Shown one piece after another: positions 35,185 to 45,727 of a DNA stretch of 64,000 nt. The stretch comes from Stropharia rugosoannulata (lineage: Eukaryota; Basidiomycota; Agaricomycetes; Agaricales; Strophariaceae). The translations under genes were made by a program, and so were the position numbers. The DNA is taken from contig JANCIK010000004.1 of NCBI GenBank assembly GCA_028532985.1, forward strand, positions 992,001-1,056,000, given 5' to 3'. The notes under the pieces are model-generated. The model searched no databases, was not told where the DNA came from, and saw only the letters and a program-made list of their open reading frames with translations. Positions within the stretch are counted from its first letter, which is position 1. Each line of letters begins with the position of its first letter.

Positions 35185-37289
35185 ATGCCGCCAGCTCAGA
35201 AAGTCACGGATCTTATTGCCACTCTGGGCGGACCCTCCTTGGATCCAGAAGCGCTGATAGAGCTTGAGAATCTAGCAGCAGGGAAGATATTTCTGGACTG
35301 GATTAATGATCAGCTCTCTGACGACACTTTGGACTTGGACTCGGTGGGGGACCATGAGCGAGATAGGCACATACGGGCGGCAATGCGAAATACTTTCCTT
35401 GAAGTCGAAGAAGTTTCGATGTTAGTGCAGAACTGGCAATCAAATGCAACTGCATCCCTGAACTCTGGCTTCTAGGCTGAACGATCTCGAATGCGAACTA
35501 GATGGCGCTTCTCAGCCTCAACATGAATACTTGACTCCATCACAGCTCAGGTATACTTACATGGGCTGCTTTGCACTCAGCTCTGGGTTCTGACAAAGGT
35601 GCTAGAAAGCAAGTTGATATGATTAAACGGGAAACGATCAACGCTAAAGACGAGGAAAATTATCTCCGCTCGAGGGTGGCACAGACAAAGTCTGCACATT
35701 TGCTAGTCGGACTCTTTTCACATGCACACTGATTTCAATCTCTAGAGAGGCGTCGACTAGGCTGACATCGAACATTAGAAAAATACAGCGTGCGATTTAT
35801 GACGTAGATGCGACGATTCGCGCTTCAGAAGCTAAATTGGCAGAGCTATCATTGGCGGTAGGCTGCGTAACATATGCAACTTGGTGTATTTCATTAACTG
35901 CATTTAAGAGCGATACAGGAATTATCATGGCATCAGTCACGTCGCAGAAGCTTCTTAAAGCGTTATGTGGACAGATTAACACCGAGTTAGCAGAGAAAAT
36001 TCATGACGAAGGTAAGATGGATTCAGTCCTGATAAATCAATCAACTCAGCGTGATGTTTAGATAGCGACCCATTGGTGAAAGACTGCCGAAATGTGCTAC
36101 TTGATGTGGAGGCCATATTCAACACCATAATGACTGATATAAAGGAAAACATGACTTACTTTGATTCGTTACACCATGACGGGATGAATCGCAAAGCTGA
36201 TTTACAACTCGAAGCGAAGAGACTTCAAAAATCCCTGACCCTTGATTTCCACTTTTCGGACTCAACAGGGGATTTTGATGACCTACTCGAACATGATGTT
36301 GCTTTAGAACTTATCAATATATGCGATGTGTTAGAACACGAAGCCGGCAGCCAAGGGAACGTCCCATCCAAAAGCAAGGTGCTGGAAAGGCTATTATCAG
36401 AGTTAGATGAGAGTACAACGGGATGGAACGGTGAATCAGGTGCTTCTGCCCTGAATAACTATCTGCGCAAAGCTTGGGTGATGGATCAAACATCTATCCT
36501 AAGGGCACATCAAGAAATGCTCTGCAAGGTATTCATTGAACTTACTATTCAACAAAAGTGGGTTCACGTTTTTAAATAGGCATCGACGTCTTTGGAAAAC
36601 ATTCTGGAACCTCTCCGGCGTATACATGCAAGTTTAGCGACCGTTGTCCATTATATTCAAGAGTCAGGAATCGCCTTGGAAGTCTGCATAGAAGAACTAG
36701 GAGATATAACCGTTAATACAGCGCCAGGTAATCAAGCTGACTCCATTGCGGTAGCAGATGTCGAAACAGAGAACAAAATAAAAGATGTTTTAAATAATTT
36801 CAAAGGTGAATTTTGTTGTATGTAGAATGTATGATGAACTGATTGTTTCGTGTAGAGCTGTGCGATATCGGGCCGTTTTCAGCGCTAACTTTGACTCGCG
36901 AAGACATCTTGGAAAAGCTTAGGTTATTGAAACTACGCTCAAAAGATATAGAGAAATCAGAAAGAGCGTGGTGTAAAGAAATTCTTAACCAACACACTGG
37001 GCAATCGTTTATTCCCTTGCATCTGCCTGCAGCTGGCTAATCAAATTACAGGTCAATACACATCCCTGACGGTGTTTACGTTAATGCCCCTTTAAATACA
37101 TCCCCTCCTTTCTCGTATCCGAGGGACGTGCTCGAATTGGAGGAGCAAAGTCGCAAAAGACTCAGCGAATTGCAACATCTAGCTGATTCTGTCGAGGAGA
37201 ATGTTCTACGGATCTCCACCTACGGCAATGAACTCAAGCACTTAGATAAATTTATAGAACGGAATCGCGGTAGTAGTACCAATTACTAA
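35185..37289 (+). CDS. Coiled-coil protein resembling augmin subunit HAUS3
   Basis: About eight short introns (44-56 nt) are needed. The N-terminus (KVTDLIATLGGPSLDPEALI, then IFLDWINDQL) resembles the small globular lead of HAUS3 (dgt3), where a similar Leu/Trp-rich helix pair precedes coiled coil. The rest is almost entirely helical: RKQVDMIKRETINAKDEENY, LTSNIRKIQRAIYDVDATI, VLLDVEAIFNTIMTDIKENM, ILEKLRLLKLRSKDIEKSE, and RDVLELEEQSRKRLSELQHL. Augmin recruits gamma-tubulin to existing microtubules in spindles. The exon junction near 35720-35755 is the least certain. The call rests on pattern and overall plan, not on a catalytic motif; a generic coiled-coil protein remains possible. Confidence 0.5.
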
Positions 37290-40200
37290 AATGTCAGCAG
37301 GCAGAGGAGTCTACATACCTTAGTCAGTACTTATTGTTAAGAGACACGGAATGTCCGCGGACATTCAGGGCATGTGTTCATGCAATAACGGCTAGACGTC
37401 TGATCCCCGCGGTCAGATTCATATGTCTCCGTGCTGAACGAGACGAACAGCCGGAGTTAGCAGATAGTTCGACTACGGGAAATTTAAGTCCTTAGTCATT
37501 GCTCGATTTGTCAAGGTGGTGTCTTCAGTGGCGCTGTTAGAAAAAAGTCAAATACTCTACCGATCTCGGCCGATGTCTCGATGAAGCTTGTAGCTTCCAA
37601 CGGAACATAGACAGAGATCTGTACTACTGATTGGCAACCCTGCCGTATACAACACACGCAAATCATAGTACGTGCAAATTTATAAAGTGATTACATTAGT
37701 TATGCATTGAAGTTTTTTTTGGCCTCGGTCATCGGCCTCGGTCATAATTGAGCTTTCTGCTACCATGCCACACAACACCAAGGGCTGAGATTGCAACACA
37801 TTCAGACTGAATAGAAGATTGTATTTGTCACCTAAAATTCGTATGCTACATTGTTTTATCTCACGCGATTATCGCGAAAATAAACCAAAGCACAATCACC
37901 CCTGTAATTCACAAAACAGTTTGAAAAAACCAGTAAAGTATACAGAAATAACATACCAGACCGGCTTGTGTGGGGAAATTATGGGCGCAGGCTTAAAAAG
38001 GCAGGATCCACAACAAATATAGACATGGCTTAAAGCCTGTGTCCGAGATGTCCACATATGGTGTTATCGGAGTGTTCAGACCTCCGTCGAGACTGCAATC
38101 GGGAAAATCATGCCGCTAAACGAAAGTAGCAGATCTGGTGCCGTCCATTCAAGTTTCCGTCCATGATTCCGCAGCAACATATACTTTATGACCGTGACTA
38201 TCAACAAGTGAAAATACTATCACAGATCAAAGCAGAAGTTGATACTGATGGTGCATTTGCTTCACCTATTTTTTAATCATTTCAATAGCAACAGATTATG
38301 TCTCGAAGGGACGCTGATCCCTTGCTGACTATAATACATTGTGTAAACCCTTAGAGAACTGGGACACTATGCACTGAGCTTCTGATGTGTCAATTTCCGC
38401 GATGCGCATGCAGAGATACGGAAGAGCACATCTATAGTGCCGACAGTGAGTTTTGCTGTAATCTCCGAGGCCAAATAGATGACCGGTCTCATTAACACCG
38501 GTCTGTCAATTCTTCTGGACACCGATGGTTTACTGGTATGTATCTAGCACGCGACAGCTATTTTTTAAATGGCAGCTTACAGCAGTTTTCAAAAGTAATG
38601 AGATTCGATCATTTTTTGAGCTGCTGTAACAGCAGCTGTACAAGGCTACGCTCAAGGTTCAAGCAGATGAATACCTCCCACAAAGTAATGTGTGCATACT
38701 GATCTGAGTAGACCCAAGTTTGGGATCAATGATAGATTTGCATAGCGGCTCTTTCGATGCATGTCCCTATTGGGACGCTTGAAAAAACATTTTTATTTAT
38801 TTTTTGAAACGCTGGCAAGAGTTGAACGTTGAGCGCTTGAGCGAGTGCCACCAAATGTTAAGTCATACTTCAAAGCTTCGGAATTGTATGAGCGATATTC
38901 GCACACTTTTGGCATTTGCCTCTGAGAGATAGCTTGAAGCACGACCACGCGCCACACACAGTCCCGATAGACTGACTGTAGAGTTGTAACGAACTTGAAT
39001 TTTATGATGCATGTAACAGGCGGAAACATGCGGCGGCATAGGCAAATGTCACTCATTTGTATATTCACACTGCGCCCATCACGAAGCGATTTGCATATCC
39101 TGACGAGCATACTGCAATTGGAAGCTCCTTCTGGTCAGGGGTATGCCGCCGACTCTTCTTAACCAAGTCTTATCGCGAAGCGCTCCGAGCATTCCTCGGA
39201 ACAGCTGAGAAAGGAGCCCCTGCCAGTGGCATGAGACGGCAACTCAACGGAAGGTCACGGAGCTTTCAATGTGGATGACTGTGTATTACTACAGAGCAGT
39301 GAGCTTGAATTAAACACGCTAACCGCGCGCGCGCCAGTCTGTTGCTGTGCCATGGGTAGCCCTGGTCGTCCATTTTCCATCAGTCGCGTTGTCGCTTGAA
39401 GAAGGCGCGCGTCTGTGTTCCGAGTCGCCTAGGGATCATCAGTCATTGATGTAGACCCAGTGATCATCCAACATGAGCTTATGGGCGGGACGTTTTGAAT
39501 TCATCCTGATTCTCTCGTGCACATACACAAACCCCAAGACGAACAAATAAATCGGCGCTGGACTTCGCCGACGGTGTGTATATATGAGTCGAGTCAAATC
39601 AAATCAGGTGATTTGAAACAAATTAGCAGTGCAGATCTCGACTAGGCATTTGTTTGGTTAGCTCGTCCAATTTATTGCCTCATTCCCATTGCGAACAAGA
39701 TGACGCATGGATCACAGCAGCTATGCCCCTTCAAGATCTACAAGCGAGCCTGGCGTAGCGACTGTACATAATTCCCGAGGTCCCGGGAATTATGATCACT
39801 GGACTGACACAGACTACAGTGACAAAGCTGTTGACGAGCGTCAAATCATTGTGAGTAATAGAGTGCATGGTCAGGTCATTTTAGCGTTTCTTTAAGCCAT
39901 ATCTGAAGTATGCGGGTAAATTTAGAGAAGAATCTTGATGGTTCGCCCACAGACCTCCAGCGATGAACAGGATCAAAGGACGCGTAGCCGTTAACAGCCT
40001 CACGAGTCCCTTCGCCTCGATCAGTGTCGACCCTGGAAGTGTCCAAAAGGGGTTCGCGGTCAGGACATCGGCACACTGATGCCGCGTAATGCCTTAGCGG
40101 CAAGTCGGCAGTACTCATAACTCAGAACGAGTTCTGCTCTCGAATACACTTGTTGGAAAATTAACCTTTCAATGTCAAAAAAATACAGGAGCTTCATCCC

Positions 40201-40457
40201 GCTTATGTGTTTTACTAATCGTAATGCGTATACATGCCTACGGCCCTTGCGTGTAGATTGTTCGAGCAAATCATACTAATTTCTGACAAACCTCTCGGTT
40301 GCTGAACTGCTCACTCAGCCTTCGTTCGCGGACCAAATACCATAGCAAATCCTGTATGGTACTGACAGTAACTGAATTCAATCGTAGATCTGTGATATAT
40401 TTTGTATGCAATCACCAAACATAATATGCATCATAAATGAGCCAGACGTGTAGTCCA
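37290..40457. other. Gene-poor stretch
   Basis: 3.2 kb with no supported gene, the longest such gap apart from the right end. A 13-bp direct repeat (GGCCTCGGTCAT plus one base, twice) lies at about 37721-37745. A 10-bp perfect inverted repeat with a 6-nt loop lies at 39768-39793. Open frames at 38793-39110, 39057-39278 and 39707-39895 have no domain. A TATA-like TATATATG near 39577 precedes the last of these. No transposase, reverse transcriptase or terminal repeats were recognised. Confidence 0.5.
39768..39793. repeat. Perfect 10-bp inverted repeat, 6-nt loop
   Basis: ATAATTCCCG and CGGGAATTAT flank AGGTCC. The stem is exact. It lies inside the open frame at 39707-39895. Confidence 0.7.
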
Positions 40458-41736
40458 CTAGTGTTTGAACTGGAATTTATTTCCTTCTCGAGCTTCCAAG
40501 ACGTCAAACTCAAGGAGGCCTTGGAACCAGCCGGCTTTCATTGACCCATTTGTGCGCCCAGTTGCATGGGCTTCTTCAGGAATAATAGAAATGGTGGACC
40601 TTCCGGGACGTGCAGCCGCCGCGTCTGCGAGGAGCTGGGCTTGACATGCCTTTTCCAAGGCGATAAAGAAAAAAACCGTGGCCTCAATGGTATCCGTCGC
40701 AACTAGTATGCCATGATTCTGCAAGATTGCCGCCTACGCGATTGAATAAATAAACCGGAGAAAAAGCTTGAAGCATCAATCAAACCTTTTTATTTCCTAA
40801 CGCTTGTGCAATAGCAATGCCCTCTTCCTTGTCCAATACAATGCCTTTAAATTGGTCGTAAAGGACGTGGTCCTAGGTGTACTGTGTCAATTGATTTAAA
40901 AGCTATCCGGAAATAATCCACTAACATCGTAGAAGGCGCATGTATCTTGTGATAACATATCGAGAGTGATTCCTAATGCAGAAAAAGCCTTCCCATGGAT
41001 CGAATGCGTATGGGCAGCACACATGACATCGGGCCGTGCTGCGTGCAGTGCGGAGTGTATCATATAAGCCGCAGTGTTGAGTATACGACGAGGCCCCGAT
41101 TCTGCCTTCAGAATTAAACGGACGGTCAGCTGTCAAGCAAGCTAACGTAGAAGGATGTCGGTTGTTACCTGAATTTTGCCTTCATGACTAAGTTTGAATG
41201 GTGTCATCAAATAGGGCAGAATTAAGTCAAAAATGACAAAGACCTACTCAACAAGCAGGAGATCGGAGGGTTGGATAAGAGAAAAGTGTAATCCCTGCAG
41301 GCCTGTTAGCTCGCTAGCCCAGACTCAACATTATCGTGTTTCTGAGCTCACGAATGGATTAACCCAGAAGCAATCAGTTTTGATGGGGTCCTGCAATATA
41401 CATACATGAGTTAATCAAACGCCCACAAACCGCCCACATATCAGAGTCTCAATCAGAAGTCAGCCCCTTACACGAACTGTGATGTGTCCAGCGACACCTT
41501 CAGTAAAGCCATAGGTGGCTTAAACAGGAATGGATGAGATTCTGTTGCACATATATCATTTGGAAAGCAAACATACCAAAGATACGGAATGCTTGGGCAA
41601 GTCTGAACTTGAGATATTCGCGCTCTTCTATCTTATCAGGGAAGGTCGGGGGCATGGGGAATGCAAGCCGTTGCTCATCGTCCATCAAGGCAGCCTGAAC
41701 TGTGTTTTCTTCATCGGGACGAACAGTGGCAGCCAT
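40458..41736 (-). CDS. Class II aldolase/adducin domain protein
   Basis: Exons include 41736-41577, 41518-41472, 41390-41352, 41294-41248 and a 19-nt exon at 41187-41169, then further exons to 40458. The protein has an N-terminal helical lead (FPDKIEEREYLKFRLAQAFR), then TYGFTEGVAGHITVRDPIKT, FWVNPFGLHFSLIQPSDLLL, the zinc-site motif CAAHTHSIHGKAFSALG, and QNHGILVATDTIEATVFFF with the later metal-binding His. This order matches fungal class II aldolase/adducin proteins (fuculose-phosphate aldolase-like fold), whose substrates are mostly unknown. No signal peptide. It is divergent from the Zn2Cys6 regulator that starts at 42726, so a regulatory link is possible but only inferred. Confidence 0.87.
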
Positions 41737-42725
41737 GTTGTCTAGATAATGAGAAGTAAGAGAGACGGTTGGACCGGAGTGAGCAGCACCGGTACGGGCT
41801 CTATGCGCGACCGACTTGAGTCCACGGCATCACGTAAAGTCTAATGGCGTTGTGGGCAGTATGTTGCGGGAGAGATGGGCCCAGGATGCCGCGCGGAGTG
41901 CGGGGAAGGCCGTGCCGAGAACAAGATGCCGGGCTGCCGCGGTTAGCATTTACAATGACACATTTGTCACTTACATAATGCAGGAATCCATCAGCGCTCA
42001 GCGCCGGCCGGGACCGCTCGCCCAATCCGCTCAGGGTCCTCGTCCCTACGGACCTAGCTCTGCTTCCTGTCGGAATGATCACCTTGCAGTTTCACGGCCC
42101 TATTGAGAAGTAAGTGGATGTCTTGACGGGGCTTGTGTCGCTAATTGTTTCGATTATTGCTGCATACAAACAAGGCCAAGTGGCTATTTGTGGAAAAAAA
42201 TATCCCACAGGAGCGATCACATCTATTTTGAGTCTTGATTGTGTGGTGTTCAACGCAGGCACGGAATGAGACGATGCTGGCCACCCTTTCGACGGAGATG
42301 GCAGCTCGGTTACTTGCAATTACTCCCATTTGAAGATCCCTTATTCCTGATACGCGGCTACCAATTTCGCTCATGTTCAAGTCTAGCACCTCCCTTGTAC
42401 ATAAAAACCGCGAACGTCGGTCAATATGTCGCCGAATAAATATACATACACTTCAATCAAGAGAACTGAGCAAACTACTCTACTTCACCTACCCTCAGCC
42501 TGTCATATCTGTGTTCCCTCAACAGTCATATAACTGTCGACATTCAGTAAATGCTATAGCACGCTGTCCGACGATATCAAACCAACAAAACATCATCATC
42601 AAAGAACGACAGACAGCCATATTTTGTGCGTGCGTGGGCCCTGATCACCTTCTTTTAGACATGTCCTAACAATCACGTAGTCGGACCTGAATCTTAAGAA
42701 GTACATCTCCCAACGCCCAGCAGAC
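41737..42725. promoter_or_regulatory. Divergent promoter region, aldolase / Zn2Cys6 regulator
   Basis: About 1 kb separates the two starts. Open frames at 41801-42669 overlap on both strands and lack motifs. I looked for a repeated CGG-type Zn2Cys6 site and saw no convincing spaced pair. Confidence 0.4.
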
Positions 42726-45456
42726 ATGCCCACCTTAGCATCTCGCGCGCGCCCTTCCCAATCCTCGACTTCTGATAATGAGAGCATGGACTTGCACGAC
42801 GAAAACTATGGGAGCAGCAAGAACTGGTCGGGTCACAAGAAACAGTGCGCTCATTCGGACCTTGCTCAGCCACCTCGTACTCATCGTCATCTTAATTAGG
42901 TCTGGAGCATGTGTGGATTGCAAATCCGTAAAGGTACACAGTGGAGGTGTCTTGCAGGCAGGTACAAGCTAATTTATTGCCATAGGTTAGATGCGAATTC
43001 GTTGCAGGAGAGAGGAAGTGTCGACGTTGCCAAGCCAAAAATTTGCCTTGCCAGCCTCGTGAACGGAAAAAGAGAAAGGCAGCAGAGTGTGTAATACGCT
43101 TTTGATGACTTGGTCTGCTTCTCACAGCTGTATAGCACTCACGAACAGCTCCAAGAACGTTCTCATGAGCAAGATATGCACATTCAGACACTGCTAAAGC
43201 AGTACGATCAGAGAGTAGCAGAGCAGAAAATACATCAATGGATGTCTACCAAACTGAGCGGTCCGTGTGGCACTTATCATACCCAAGGAACAAAAACTGA
43301 CCCATTTCACAGACCCAATGGAAGCAAATTGGCTTCACAAAGGGAAATCACCTGAGTATGCTGTGAGGGCATACTACGGAAATGGTTGCTTCATTTCTAT
43401 TTATGTATACTTTCTCCATGCTGATCTGCCCGCCGCTAGGTATAGCAAACCAGCACTTGATTGTCCCGGAAGTCGTCAAACACTGCACCCTTTACCCCGA
43501 GGATATACAGCAACTGTTTTCCATGTGCGTGCTAAACTTAAAGTATTCGCGAGCATGCATTTACTCGACTCATCAGATTTTTCTCGCGAGTGAACGTATG
43601 TTGCGTGATGAAATCACTATCCAGGGTTTTAACATTGTTCAATTAGCCGTATTTTTCAATCTTGGATGAAAACTACCATACGCCCGCAAAGCTGCTCTGG
43701 GGGAGTCCGTTCTTATTCACTGTTCGTGAGTGCTGCGGTCATGATATTTATTTTTAGTTACTAAAGATTCCATGCCTATCAGTGTGTGCTGTCGCCTCAC
43801 GGTATTACACGGCGAGGCCCAACCTTTACCCACTCGCAATGGAATTTGCCAGAGATCTTGCCGGTCAAGCACTAGTAGAAGGACATAGGAGCGTAGACAT
43901 TTGTCAGGCGTACCTGCTCATGTCGGTGTATCCTGTTCCTAAAAAGAAGTGGGTGGAAGACAGAAGCTGGCTGCTCATGGGAGTCGCCATAAGGTGGGAA
44001 TGCCGGCGCTACAGCGAAGATCGGAGAAGACTGATTGTGTTTTTCAATAGAATGGCGATCGAACTTGAATTAAATCAGCCACCACCGCCGACATGCGACG
44101 AACGGGAAGGACTAAATCGTACTCGAACATGGCTGAATTGCTACTGCGTCGACGGCTCACATGCTATACAGTTTGGGAAGCTACCGATGCTTAGTCTTGA
44201 CGATTATCTAGCCCGTAACTCCCGGGAATGGTACCGGTCATCACCATTAAACACACCATACGATGTCCATCTCTGTGCTTACGTTCGAATCCTCATGCAA
44301 ATGGCACAATGGAGAGAAACCATGAAACACTTCGAAGATGGTTCTAATGTTGGTTATTATAATTCTTGTGCTGCTTTCTCATTCACATATATTAATTCCA
44401 GAGTCACGCAATCGTATCTGAGGCTATGCGAATGCAAGACCAGCTCTCGACGGAAGCGGACGTATGGGCTGACGTATTTGCGACGCAATACGAGTTCATT
44501 CGTGAGTGTGCATTTGATAGTACATCCTATCAATCGCCCATTTGAACGATGTATCCTACAGCTCTTCCGGTGTGCAATTATCGAAGCGATGCGATACAAA
44601 TGTTTGTTGGACTTCCATTTAAATGCTATAGCTGCCACTAATGTTTTTACGCATGTAGGAGCGTGGCGTACTTGCGTTTGGCCGTTCTGCTTGCCGGCTT
44701 TCAAAAAATGAAGGCCGAAGATCTATTTGCAGAATCAGACATTGTGACCAAGTCTGTTGATGCTGCTTGCAGCGTCATCCAAATTGCCGTAGAGAGACTT
44801 TATCCTACTGGCTATCTGCGCTTCGCTATGGAAGCAAACTTTGTATACATGGCATTTGCGGCCGCCTTCTTAATCAATGTAAGAATATATTGTGCACTTC
44901 TACATCTTTCTCATAGCTAATCTCTTTTTAGTTATTCCGTCCCCGCTACTCATTTTTGTTGGACGCAAGGTTGCGCCAGGAAATCACTGTTTCAGTGTCG
45001 AGGCTCATATCTATTCTGCGATCCAATGACGTTGCCATCGACTCAAAACATACGCCGGCCGTATACGCCAAATTTTTGTCAGCATTAATGGTGAAGCACA
45101 ATCTCCCTGTGAACGATATGTGGCCGTTAAGCCGGAGTCATTCGCCACTCGACGTGGAAGGCCGAAAGTTAACACCGTCCGAAGGTTATTCCTGGCCAGA
45201 TATTGAGCGACAACGGCCTCTGCCTTCTTCGCATACAATGTCGCCAATGGGAAGTGACGCTGGTTCGGGCGTAGACTCCCGGCATGAATTCCTGATGGAT
45301 TACAGCCTTTCACATTTCGTCAAAACGGTCGCATACTGCGCTCCTTCCCCATCGGAAGTGGACAACTCTACGATGACGTGGGACTCATGGAAGTCTGAAG
45401 AAGAACCGTCCATCATGTGGCCCCAAACAAGTACACCAGGAATCTGGGCTTCTTAG
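42726..45456 (+). CDS. Zn(II)2Cys6 transcription factor with fungal-specific TF domain
   Basis: The DNA-binding cluster spans an exon junction: ACVDCKSVKV then RCEFVAGERKCRRCQAKNLP followed by Cys, giving the six cysteines of a binuclear zinc cluster. A basic stretch (PRERKKRKAA) and a coiled coil for dimerisation (THEQLQERSHEQDMHIQTLL) follow. The middle homology region includes LGIANQHLIVPEVV, PEDIQQLFSIFFSRVNPYFS, ENYHTPAKLLWGSPFLFTV, LCAVASRYYTARPNLYPLAM and DICQAYLLMSVYPVPKK, matching the fungal-specific transcription factor domain. About ten introns of 45-60 nt are needed, including a 19-nt exon at 43577-43595. The C-terminus is Ser/Pro-rich with acidic and aromatic residues (SEEEPSIMWPQ), a plausible activation region. 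The target pathway is unknown; the divergent aldolase is a candidate. Confidence 0.88.
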
Positions 45457-45727
45457 TGTTGTGTCCAGTTATAAGTATGCACTATCATTTTTTTTCACTC
45501 TATGTCATGCTATGTCATAGCGGTCATCTACGGAGTGTGTAAATTTAGGTACAGCTAAAAATACGTAATGTGTATGTTGTTAAATTAAATAATATTTATG
45601 GTGACGTTGCATTCAATATTATGTAATTTTGCTTCGCTCAACACGGTCACGCGTGGGAAAAGCTTGCGGCGCGTCTACTCGTGTACCTTGAGGGCGAGCC
45701 CTAGTCAGACAGTGGCACGAATGCGCG

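Noticed and set aside
38793..39110. 105-codon minus-strand frame in the gene-poor island
   Set aside because: No domain, AT-rich, no transposon protein motif such as DDE, RT or helicase.
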